Of a stretch of 64,000 nucleotides of DNA, positions 57,547 to 64,000 are shown one piece after another. Both the position numbers and the translations under genes were made by a program. The stretch lies in the IMG/VR virus record IMGVR_UViG_3300018080_004265, positions 88,376 through 152,375 of that record; one strand, 5' to 3'. The notes under the pieces are model-generated. The model saw only the letters and a program-made list of their open reading frames with translations, was not told the origin of the DNA and ran no database searches. Source of the stretch: a virus. The stretch's first letter is position 1, and each line of letters opens with the position of its first letter.

Positions 57547-57792
57547 ATGCCTGTAATAGAAAAAGTTAAAAGAGTTATGAATATTTTAAATTATAAAGGC
57601 CATTCAGAACTTGAATGGGATGCTAATAATGAAATTGAAATTAAAAATATGGAAAAGAAATTTGAAGAAATGATTGATAAAGGTTATACTGCATTTAAAG
57701 TAGATCCTAAAACAAAAGAATCTAAAAAAATCACAAAATTTGATCCATTAGCTGAAGAAATAACAATGACTCCGCCTGCACGAAAGGGGTAA
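57547..57792 (+). CDS. conserved phage protein of a second E1-like locus, 81 aa
   Basis: ILNYKGHSELEWDANNEIEI and AFKVDPKTKESKKITKFDP recall a family I have seen in phage genomes, with a closing FDPLAEEITMTPPARKG. The short extended end with a terminal Gly invites comparison with E1 substrates, but no Gly-Gly is present. First gene after a strong promoter. Function unknown. Confidence 0.55.
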   Translation: MPVIEKVKRVMNILNYKGHSELEWDANNEIEIKNMEKKFEEMIDKGYTAFKVDPKTKESKKITKFDPLAEEITMTPPARKG

Positions 57793-57795
57793 GTA

Positions 57796-58650
57796 ATGGC
57801 AGCTTCAGTTTGTGCCGCTGAAGATAGAGGTACTTATACTCAATTATATTGGGAAGATACAAATACTAATTCTACTGCAAATTGGATTTGTGGGTCAACT
57901 GAAGATTTAACTTCTACTGGAACTTATACTGGCAATACTATGCGTTTTTATTCTACAGGAAGTTCTACTACATGGGCAGGTGTGGATTGGACAGGGGATA
58001 CTACAACATCAGCAACAGGATATATTACTTTTAATACTTATGATTATGATTTACATGATGAACATTATTATGTTTATGCTAATGGGGAATTAATAAAAAC
58101 AAAGAATGAAATTGTTACTGAAGATTCTATTGAGGAGATTATTAAAGAAAAACGTAGACAGAAATGGATACAACAATTAAGAGAAAAACGACTTACCATT
58201 AAACTGCAAAAAGCTGAGAATAGAGGATTAACTTTATTAGAAAGATTAATTGATCAACAACAAGTAAAAAGTTATTTAGAAAAAGGATATATAGATATTA
58301 ATAGTCTTGATAATACAAAAGTTTATAGAATATTTAAAGATGATAGTCAATTTATCAAAGTATACGAGAAAAAACCACAACTTGTTGTATCAAAAAATAT
58401 AAAAGAAGCATTAACTACAGCTCAAAAAATGAAAAAAATGGATGAGTTTGTTCTTAATGGCGAAACATTTATATTAAAAAGAACTGTATGTACCCATCAT
58501 CGAAATCAACAAGAAATACCACAAGTTGATGCAGTTATTTCTAAAATAATTCATTTAAGATCTAATATGCAATTAAAAGATTTTGGAAATGTGTATGAAA
58601 AAGGTGAATTAACTTGTGCTCAAAATGAACCAATAAGGATAGCCGCATAA
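57796..58650 (+). CDS. hypothetical two-part protein, 284 aa
   Basis: Residues 1-85 are Ser/Thr/Gly-rich and beta-like with Trp (TGSSTTWAGVDWTGDTTTSA). After a basic helix (KEKRRQKWIQQLREKR) the rest resembles a phage family with a SYLEKGYIDI, KVYRIFKDDSQF and VCTHHRNQQEIPQVDAVISK layout. It may be a virion or DNA-associated protein. I cannot name it. Confidence 0.5.
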   Translation: MAASVCAAEDRGTYTQLYWEDTNTNSTANWICGSTEDLTSTGTYTGNTMRFYSTGSSTTWAGVDWTGDTTTSATGYITFNTYDYDLHDEHYYVYANGELIKTKNEIVTEDSIEEIIKEKRRQKWIQQLREKRLTIKLQKAENRGLTLLERLIDQQQVKSYLEKGYIDINSLDNTKVYRIFKDDSQFIKVYEKKPQLVVSKNIKEALTTAQKMKKMDEFVLNGETFILKRTVCTHHRNQQEIPQVDAVISKIIHLRSNMQLKDFGNVYEKGELTCAQNEPIRIAA

Positions 58651-59108
58651 TGATAGCAACTACTGATGATAGGTTATATATAAGGGGTGGAGAAGGACAA
58701 TTATATGTTAATGCAAATCCAGTTTCTATAAAAAAAGATTCAATTACAGGAGATCAACATTTAAGATTCCCTAAAATATGCGCTAATTTTAATAAAGAAG
58801 TAAATTTAAAATCTTTGAGTAATTTTATAGAACAATTTAGACATATTGTAAATAAAGAATTTAATAGAATACAGGGATTTAAAGATTTTTATTTTATTTT
58901 AAAAGAAGATTTATTTCATAAAGTTGTTGATGAACATCATGAAAAAAATAAAGCAATGATAATTAATCAATTTAGAATATGTGATGTTAATATAAAAGAA
59001 GGAAAACAAGATCAACAATATGATATTATGACAGACAATACAACTTATTATTGGATTAATTTATTAAGGAAAACAGAAGATGAAATTCAAAATAGGCGAG
59101 AAAGTTAG
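58650..59108 (+). CDS. hypothetical protein, 152 aa
   Basis: Starts on the previous stop. Begins MIATTDDRLYIRGGEGQLYV, then a helical part (LSNFIEQFRHIVNKEFNRI). No motif recognised. Member of the operon leading to the second E1-like gene. Confidence 0.5.
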   Translation: MIATTDDRLYIRGGEGQLYVNANPVSIKKDSITGDQHLRFPKICANFNKEVNLKSLSNFIEQFRHIVNKEFNRIQGFKDFYFILKEDLFHKVVDEHHEKNKAMIINQFRICDVNIKEGKQDQQYDIMTDNTTYYWINLLRKTEDEIQNRRES

Positions 59109-59526
59109 AACTCGCTGGGATTTTAAATATGGTGGGTGTGATGGAGTTGTATTAGATTATAATTCTAAAGGACGTTATTTAATAGAATTTGATCATGATA
59201 TTGGTAGTCATGATTTATATGGAAAAGGTAAAAAAGGCCATTGTTATATGATTGATGAGAAATATTTATATAATTGTTCATGTAAAACATGTAAAGTAAA
59301 TTTAAAAGAAAAGAAAGGAGGAGTAAAGATGAGTGTATTTGATTTTCTATTGTCTCCAGATGATAAGTTGATTCGTGAAAAAGCAACAGACGATTGTGGT
59401 AATTTGGATCTGAATAACGTCCATGTACAGCAAGCTATTTTGTTGACAATTAAACCTCAACTTATTAAATTATTACGAGATAAAAAGGCTGATGAAAAAG
59501 CTAAGAAGAAAAAAAAGAAGAAGTAA
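59080..59526 (+). CDS. hypothetical protein with internal start, 148 aa
   Basis: Residues 1-75 are a beta-rich domain (GEKVRTRWDFKYGGCDGVVL, CSCKTCK). A strong AAGGAGGAG site sits before in-frame ATG 59329 (residue 84), so a 65-residue form (starting MSVFDFLLSPDDKL, ending in seven lysines) is likely also made. The two parts may have been separate genes that fused. Function unknown. Confidence 0.55.
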   Translation: MKFKIGEKVRTRWDFKYGGCDGVVLDYNSKGRYLIEFDHDIGSHDLYGKGKKGHCYMIDEKYLYNCSCKTCKVNLKEKKGGVKMSVFDFLLSPDDKLIREKATDDCGNLDLNNVHVQQAILLTIKPQLIKLLRDKKADEKAKKKKKKK

Positions 59527-59528
59527 TA

Positions 59529-60257
59529 ATGAAAAGATTTGATCAAAATCTTAAAACAAAGTTGATCGGCAATAAAGGACAACTTAAGCTAAATAAGGCC
59601 AAAGTTTGTTTAGTTGGTCTAGGCGGCACAGGTTGTCCTATTTTTGTCTATTTACATAATGCTGGTGTAGAAAATATTTGTTCAGTCGATGATGATAGGG
59701 TTGAAGAATCAAATTTAAATAGACAGTTTATATATAATGAAGATGATGTTGGGAATAAAAAAGTAGATGTTATTCTTGAAAAATATGGTCATAATATGAA
59801 ATTCGATGGAAAATCTATGAAAGGACAAATAAGCGTAGTTGAAAATAGTTTTCAAGGATGGTTAGAATTTTTAAAAAAACATGATGAAAATCCTCCAAAA
59901 TTTGATTTAATAATAGAAGCAACTGATAACTTTGAGACAAAAAAAGCGGTGCAAGAATTTGCTTTCAAACAAAGTATTCCATGTTTAATATGTGGAGTTC
60001 ATGGCTATCAAATAAATATGTTTGCATGGCATCCTAAATATTCTAAAAATAGATATGCAGATTTAATTAATTGTGATGACAATATATCTGAAAAATCAGA
60101 AGGAACATTTCCTACAGCTACTGGAATACTTGGAACTCTTGTTGCAAATGAAGCCATAAAAATATTATTAGAATTACATGAGAAAGTAATTTATAATAGA
60201 ATATGGTTTTATGATATTCTTCATAATCAATTAAAAGATCTTAAAATTTCAGTTTAA
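59529..60257 (+). CDS. second E1-like (ThiF/MoeB) activating enzyme
   Basis: A 242-residue Rossmann protein with textbook E1 motifs: VGLGGTGCPIFVYL, SVDDDRVEESNLNRQFIY, DLIIEATDNFETK and the closing GTFPTATGILGTLVANEAIK. It lacks zinc CxxC pairs. It is not closely like the E1 at 50335, whose NLNRQ motif has diverged. Its partner is unknown; small upstream proteins are candidates. The last bases carry a promoter. Confidence 0.85.
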   Translation: MKRFDQNLKTKLIGNKGQLKLNKAKVCLVGLGGTGCPIFVYLHNAGVENICSVDDDRVEESNLNRQFIYNEDDVGNKKVDVILEKYGHNMKFDGKSMKGQISVVENSFQGWLEFLKKHDENPPKFDLIIEATDNFETKKAVQEFAFKQSIPCLICGVHGYQINMFAWHPKYSKNRYADLINCDDNISEKSEGTFPTATGILGTLVANEAIKILLELHEKVIYNRIWFYDILHNQLKDLKISV

Positions 60258-60281
60258 AAATTTAAGGAAATACAGTATAAT
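60253..60281 (+). promoter_or_regulatory. class A promoter giving a leaderless mRNA
   Basis: TTTAAA (60253-60258), 17-bp spacer, TATAAT (60276-60281) preceded by ACAG, overlapping the E1 gene's stop. Transcription should start about 60288, the A of the next ATG, so the message would have no leader. Confidence 0.75.
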
Positions 60282-60287
60282 ATAACA

Positions 60288-61598
60288 ATGATAAGAGATA
60301 TATTAAAACATGAATTTACTGAGGTTTACCAGGTCGGCGGATCTGTAAGAGATACTTTATTAAAAAAGTCTCCTAAAGATATTGACTTTATTGTTGTTGG
60401 AGATAAGTATGATAATATAGTTAATAAACTATCTAAACATGGCAAATGTGATATAGTGGGCAAATCATTTGGAGTTGTTAAATTCCAATATAAAGATGAA
60501 ATATACGATATTACAATTCCCAGAAAAGAAAGAAGTACCGGTAATGGACATTGTGATTTTTCAATTGAAACTGAAAATGTTACTTTATTAGAAGATCTGC
60601 AAAGAAGAGATTTTACAATTAATGCCATATTAATGACATTAGATGGGAAGGTTGTAGATCCCTTAAAAGGGACACAAGATTTATCGCAGCGATTAATTAA
60701 ACCAGTCTTTGATAATTGCTTTAATGAAGACCCATTAAGAATGTTAAGGGCTATACGATTTGCATGTCAATTGAATTTTGAATTAGATGAATATACAATA
60801 GAAAAAATACGAGAAAATGCTTCTCTTATAAACACTGTGTCAGTTGAAAGGATAAGAGAAGAATTAAATAAGATTTTATTATCCGACACGCCAGATGATG
60901 GGGTCTGGCTGTTGGATGAATTAGATTTATTAAAATATATACTTCCAGAATTAGAGAAATTAATTCGCATAGAACAAAATAAAAAATACCATATTTATAA
61001 TGCTTTCAATCATACTTTATCTGCATTAAGATATTGTGAAAGTAAAGACTTAGATGTAAGATTAGCTGTATTATTACATGATATTGGTAAAGCAAAAACA
61101 AAAACTATTGGTGATGATGGTGAAATTCATTTTTATAATCATGAAGAAGTTGGAGTTGATATAGCTAAAGATATAATGAAACGATTAAAATATTCAAATG
61201 AAACAATTAATCTTGTTTGTATACTTATAAGAGAACACATGTTTGATCTTTTTTCTAAAGAACGAGCAATGAAAAGATTAATAGCTCGCGTTGGAAAAGA
61301 AAATATTTGGAAATTATATGATCTTCGAATTGCAGATAGAAAAGCTGCCGGAAGAGAAGATATTAGTATGGAAAAAGTAGAAAGAAGTAAACAATTAGTA
61401 AGAGATATTTTTGAAAAAGAAAACGCTTTTAAAGTTACAGATTTAAAAATAGATGGGCATGATGTAATGACTGAATTAGAAGTTGGTCCAGGTCGCCACA
61501 TAGGGGATATATTAAGATCTATATTTGAAGAAGTATTAGATGAAAAAATAGAAAATAATAGAGAAGTTTTAATGCAAAGAATAAAAGAATTTGCATAA
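60288..61598 (+). CDS. cca: CCA-adding tRNA nucleotidyltransferase
   Basis: A 436-residue class II enzyme. QVGGSVRDTLL and KDIDFIVVG form the catalytic head; RRDFTINAI, DPLKGTQDL and EDPLRMLRAIRFACQL follow; an HD domain (LAVLLHDIGKAK, HEEVGVD) sits behind, as in bacterial CCA enzymes with 2'-phosphodiesterase/phosphatase activity. It finishes tRNAs lacking CCA, as seven of the twelve phage tRNAs do. Predicted leaderless start at ATG 60288. Confidence 0.92.
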   Translation: MIRDILKHEFTEVYQVGGSVRDTLLKKSPKDIDFIVVGDKYDNIVNKLSKHGKCDIVGKSFGVVKFQYKDEIYDITIPRKERSTGNGHCDFSIETENVTLLEDLQRRDFTINAILMTLDGKVVDPLKGTQDLSQRLIKPVFDNCFNEDPLRMLRAIRFACQLNFELDEYTIEKIRENASLINTVSVERIREELNKILLSDTPDDGVWLLDELDLLKYILPELEKLIRIEQNKKYHIYNAFNHTLSALRYCESKDLDVRLAVLLHDIGKAKTKTIGDDGEIHFYNHEEVGVDIAKDIMKRLKYSNETINLVCILIREHMFDLFSKERAMKRLIARVGKENIWKLYDLRIADRKAAGREDISMEKVERSKQLVRDIFEKENAFKVTDLKIDGHDVMTELEVGPGRHIGDILRSIFEEVLDEKIENNREVLMQRIKEFA

Positions 61599-61623
61599 GT
61601 TTAAAGTAAAGGAGGTGACATGA

Positions 61624-61899
61624 ATGAGGTCAACTTTGACAGATGAGCAAGTTAAGACTGTGATGAAATTGAAGGACACGACGAGTGCTGCAGAAATTTC
61701 TCGCAGGATTGGTGCCCCAGCTCATAAGATTCGTTACTTCCTATGGAAGAGTAATCCCCCGCGTAAACGGCTTATGAACAAAGGACCAAGAATTATTACA
61801 TCTAAGTCTAAACCGCAGAAAGAAGTCATAACTCTTACTGTGAATGGATTTGATGTAAAAGGCAAAGTAAAACACTTTGCTGCTCTTTTGAGCAAGTAG
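61624..61899 (+). CDS. small HTH protein, 91 aa
   Basis: ATG 61624 is eight bases from AAAGGAGG. TTSAAEISRRIGAPAHKIRY is a helix-turn-helix. The C-terminal part (VITLTVNGFDVKGKVKHFAA) is beta-like. GC is higher than around it, like the other small HTH gene and the Ubl gene. Likely a highly expressed regulator. Confidence 0.65.
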   Translation: MRSTLTDEQVKTVMKLKDTTSAAEISRRIGAPAHKIRYFLWKSNPPRKRLMNKGPRIITSKSKPQKEVITLTVNGFDVKGKVKHFAALLSK

Positions 61900-61921
61900 T
61901 TTTTATTATTCATTAGATCAA

Positions 61922-61951
61922 GTAGCTGGAATGCAATAGTGTTCCAGCTAC
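61922..61951 (+). terminator. terminator-like hairpin
   Basis: Perfect 10-bp inverted repeat GTAGCTGGAA / TTCCAGCTAC with a 10-base loop, in the 73-base gap after the HTH gene. No T-run follows, so it may end or stabilise the upstream message. Confidence 0.55.
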
Positions 61952-61972
61952 ATTCTAAGAAAGGGGAAGATA

Positions 61973-62374
61973 ATGAAAATTGAAGAATATATAGAAATTA
62001 TAAATGCAAGTAATATTTCTGATGCAAAAAAAAGAATATTAATTGAAGATTATCAAAAATTAAAAGAACGTCCAATTTTAAAACAAAATTGTAAATGTAT
62101 TTATCCAATACATAAAGTTGTAAAAGAAAACGGAAAATATAGAAAATTATTAGAACTTGATAAAAATAGACATGAAGGATTAATAAATTTTATTGAAAAT
62201 CATCAAGAACTTGGAGTAAAATGGACTTTATCATGGTCAAATTTAATGCCAAAAATTGTTAATAATAAATTTGATTGGGGGGAAATATATCAACAATTTA
62301 TTTGGATGCAAAATATGGATATATTAAATATTCAATTGATTAATGAGGGATATTATAAAGCATCAGATGAATAA
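61973..62374 (+). CDS. hypothetical protein, 133 aa
   Basis: A helical protein with a cysteine pair (LKQNCKCIYPIHKVVKENGK) near the middle and a Trp-rich WTLSWSNLMPKIV region. Good GGGGAAG site. It precedes the split RNA ligase gene; not recognised. Confidence 0.55.
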   Translation: MKIEEYIEIINASNISDAKKRILIEDYQKLKERPILKQNCKCIYPIHKVVKENGKYRKLLELDKNRHEGLINFIENHQELGVKWTLSWSNLMPKIVNNKFDWGEIYQQFIWMQNMDILNIQLINEGYYKASDE

Positions 62375-62391
62375 AATTAAAGATTAAAAAC

Positions 62392-62790
62392 ATGAAACAT
62401 TTTGAAACAAATAAATTACATATAAAAAGTTGGTGTAACGAACCAGAAGAAGGGGCATTAAAACAAGCTGAGAATTTAGCTCAATTGCCATTTGCTTTTC
62501 ATCATATTGCTTTAATGCCTGACACCCATCAAGGATATGGTATGCCAATTGGTGGAGTATTAGCTACAGAAGGAGTAGTTGTTCCAAATGCTGTAGGGGT
62601 AGATATTTTTTGTTCAGTTAGTGCATTAAAAACAAACATAAAAGCATCAGATTTATCTGTGGAAAAATTAAAAGAAATAATGGGAGAAATAAGAAAGCAA
62701 GTTCCTTTTGGTGAAGGTAATTACCCAGAGTATGATAAAGAAATTGGAGAATATTTAGAAAATTTAGAAAAAGAGATGAATAATGAGTAA
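62392..62790 (+). CDS. rtcB: RtcB RNA ligase, N-terminal half
   Basis: A 132-residue fragment with FHHIALMPDTHQGYGMPIGG and VVVPNAVGVDIFCSVSA, the metal-binding and catalytic-cysteine region (GVDIxC) of RtcB, which joins RNA 3'-phosphate or 2',3'-cyclic phosphate ends to 5'-OH ends. It stops after EKEMNNE where a homing endonuclease begins. The remainder starts at 63535 in the same reading frame. Confidence 0.85.
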   Translation: MKHFETNKLHIKSWCNEPEEGALKQAENLAQLPFAFHHIALMPDTHQGYGMPIGGVLATEGVVVPNAVGVDIFCSVSALKTNIKASDLSVEKLKEIMGEIRKQVPFGEGNYPEYDKEIGEYLENLEKEMNNE

Positions 62791-63538
62791 ATATAAATTA
62801 AATAAAAGATGTATAAAATGTAATAAATTACTTTTAGATAAAAATAAAAGTGGCTTTTGTAATTCTCATAGAGATAGAACTGGATCAAATAATTCATTTT
62901 TCGGGAAACATCATTCAAAAGAAACAATTGATGGAATAAAGGCAAAGAATCGTAAAAAAAGTAAAGAAAATTGGAAAAAAAAAGAATATAGAGATAAAGT
63001 TATAAAAGGCACATCTAAACCAAGAAAAGAATCTTTTAAGAAAGAACAAAGCGATAGAATAAAATTGTGGTACAAAGATAATCCAAAACAAAAAGATATT
63101 CGTTCAATACATATGAAAAAGTCTTGGAAAAATGGATTAATTCCTAAAAGTAAACACACACAAATGAATAAAAGTAAAATACAAAATGAATTTTTTAATG
63201 ACATTAAAGATATTTATCCATTTGTTAGTGATAATACAACAATAAAATACGACAGTAAATGGTTATTCCCAGATATTTCTATTATTAAAGATGGAATTAT
63301 TGTAGAGTTTTTAGGTGACTATTGGCATGCAAATCCAAATAAATATAAAGAAAATGATATTGTTCATCACGAACTAACAGCATTGGAAATTTGGAAAAAT
63401 GATGAAAGAAGAAAATCAACTTTTGAGAGACTTGGGTTTTTTGTTTATACTGTTTGGGAAAGTGATTATAAGAAAGACAAAAGGCATGTATTGAATACAT
63501 TTGATTCAATTTTAAATTGGGAAGGATGTTCTATATGA
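62783..63538 (+). CDS. homing endonuclease inserted in rtcB
   Basis: A 251-residue endonuclease. A short zinc-like RCIKCNKLLL region and HNSxxGKHHSKETIDGIKAK-type NUMOD3 repeats precede a nuclease core with KWLFPDISIIKDGIIVEFLG (PD...ExxG) and GFFVYTVWESDY, resembling Vsr-like endonucleases. It overlaps the two rtcB halves at both ends (8 and 4 bases). Direct repeats ATGAAT (62776 and 63535) flank it. Confidence 0.82.
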   Translation: MSKYKLNKRCIKCNKLLLDKNKSGFCNSHRDRTGSNNSFFGKHHSKETIDGIKAKNRKKSKENWKKKEYRDKVIKGTSKPRKESFKKEQSDRIKLWYKDNPKQKDIRSIHMKKSWKNGLIPKSKHTQMNKSKIQNEFFNDIKDIYPFVSDNTTIKYDSKWLFPDISIIKDGIIVEFLGDYWHANPNKYKENDIVHHELTALEIWKNDERRKSTFERLGFFVYTVWESDYKKDKRHVLNTFDSILNWEGCSI

Positions 63539-64000
63539 ATTATCAAAAAATGAAAGACTGGATTATGTCTGATGAATTTAAAGAATTATACAAAAAATTT
63601 AATCCAGAACTGAGAAAGTTTATTAGACATCAATTTAGTAGATTGCCTAGTGGTGGCGGAGGGAACCACTTTTCCGAGATACAAAAAGACAAAGAAGGGA
63701 ATATTTGGGTTATGTTACATTTTGGGAGTAGAAATCTAGGTCAACAATTCGGAAAATATTATAATAAATTAGCTAAAGACTTAAATAATAAGTGGTTTTC
63801 AAGTGTTCCAAAAGAGTATGACTTGGCTTTTTTACCAATAGATACTAAAGAAGCACAAGAATATCTCTCTGCCTTAGAAATATGTAAACAATATGCTAAG
63901 TATAATCACTTAATTGCTATGGATAAAATTAAAGAGATTTTTAAACAAAGAACAAATTGCTCTTTTTTAGAGTATTATTATGTCCCACACAATTATGCAA
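63535..64000 (+). CDS. rtcB: RtcB RNA ligase, C-terminal half (runs off the window)
   Basis: Begins MNYQKMKDWIM and continues RLPSGGGGNHFSEIQ, VMLHFGSRNLGQQ, AQEYLSALEICKQYAKYNH: the GGGNHF and HxGSR metal sites and the following helix of RtcB. It is in the same frame as the N-terminal half and coupled to the endonuclease stop by ATGA. The GMP-binding histidine region lies beyond the window. Confidence 0.85.
   Translation, partial: MNYQKMKDWIMSDEFKELYKKFNPELRKFIRHQFSRLPSGGGGNHFSEIQKDKEGNIWVMLHFGSRNLGQQFGKYYNKLAKDLNNKWFSSVPKEYDLAFLPIDTKEAQEYLSALEICKQYAKYNHLIAMDKIKEIFKQRTNCSFLEYYYVPHNYA

Noticed and set aside
62783-63538. Intein or intron in rtcB
   Set aside because: The insert has its own start and stop, and both rtcB halves have ends and starts of their own; no splice-site or intein-block motifs are seen.
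1-64000. Reverse-strand genes
   Set aside because: Minus-strand open frames lie opposite clear + strand genes, lack ribosome sites and read as hydrophobic or low-complexity shadows.
1-64000. CRISPR array or insertion sequence
   Set aside because: No regularly spaced direct repeats or transposase motifs were seen; the only mobile genes are homing endonucleases.

Overview
This 64 kb window is a contiguous stretch of a large tailed-phage genome. It is very AT-rich, and every convincing gene lies on the + strand. Genes are packed head to tail with ATGA or TAATG overlaps and strong AGGAGG-type ribosome sites. Extended -10 promoters (TGnTATAAT), a ClpE-like unfoldase and class III (anaerobic) ribonucleotide reductase suggest an anaerobic or facultative low-GC Firmicute host. 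The host is inference. No structural or packaging genes are visible, so this is the early/middle metabolic half of the genome.

Layout. 1-9.3 kb: small, mostly unrecognised early genes in short operons, five of them behind a repeated promoter (TTTAAA, exactly 17 bp, TATAAT/TATATT). 9.3-15.6 kb: replication (helicase loader, DnaB-like helicase, DnaG-like primase, 5'-3' exonuclease), a candidate structured RNA with its own promoter, an RNA ligase and a homing endonuclease. 15.6-20 kb: an SSB-like protein and nucleotide-sugar enzymes. 20-32 kb: uracil-DNA glycosylase, dNMP kinase, dUTPase, a thymidylate-synthase-family enzyme with a dCMP-hydroxymethylase signature, dCMP deaminase, DNA polymerase III alpha, RecA, nucleases and a RuvC-like resolvase. 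32-43.6 kb: zinc-ribbon proteins, then a sugar-decoration locus with six GT2 domains, two methyltransferase domains, a deacetylase-like protein and a Fic protein. 43.6-48.8 kb: redoxin, anaerobic RNR (split into two polypeptides), its radical-SAM activase and an HD hydrolase. 48.8-54.1 kb: a ubiquitin-like conjugation cassette (Ubl, E2-like, JAMM protease, E1-like, two small proteins) running into a ClpE-like AAA+ unfoldase. 54.1-56.8 kb: a leader peptide and attenuator-like hairpins, then twelve tRNAs, a P-loop kinase and a second structured RNA. 56.8-64 kb: nucleotide-related proteins, a second E1-like gene, a CCA-adding enzyme and an rtcB gene split by a homing endonuclease.

How the parts fit. 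Many products maintain RNA: RNA ligase, a 3'-phosphatase-like HAD protein, RtcB, CCA-adding enzyme, twelve tRNAs. This suggests defence against host nucleases that cut tRNA. The most unusual systems are: (1) the Ubl-E2-JAMM-E1 cassette joined to a Clp unfoldase that keeps a ClpP-docking tripeptide, possibly a phage-made tag-and-degrade pathway; (2) a 17-codon leader whose codons closely mirror the amino acids of the tRNAs downstream, followed by alternative hairpins and a terminator, as in classical attenuation; (3) an anaerobic RNR whose glycyl-radical domain is a separate 46-residue protein; (4) an orphan pseudoknotted RNA closed by a perfect 12-bp stem. All functions are read from sequence motifs; none was checked by database search.
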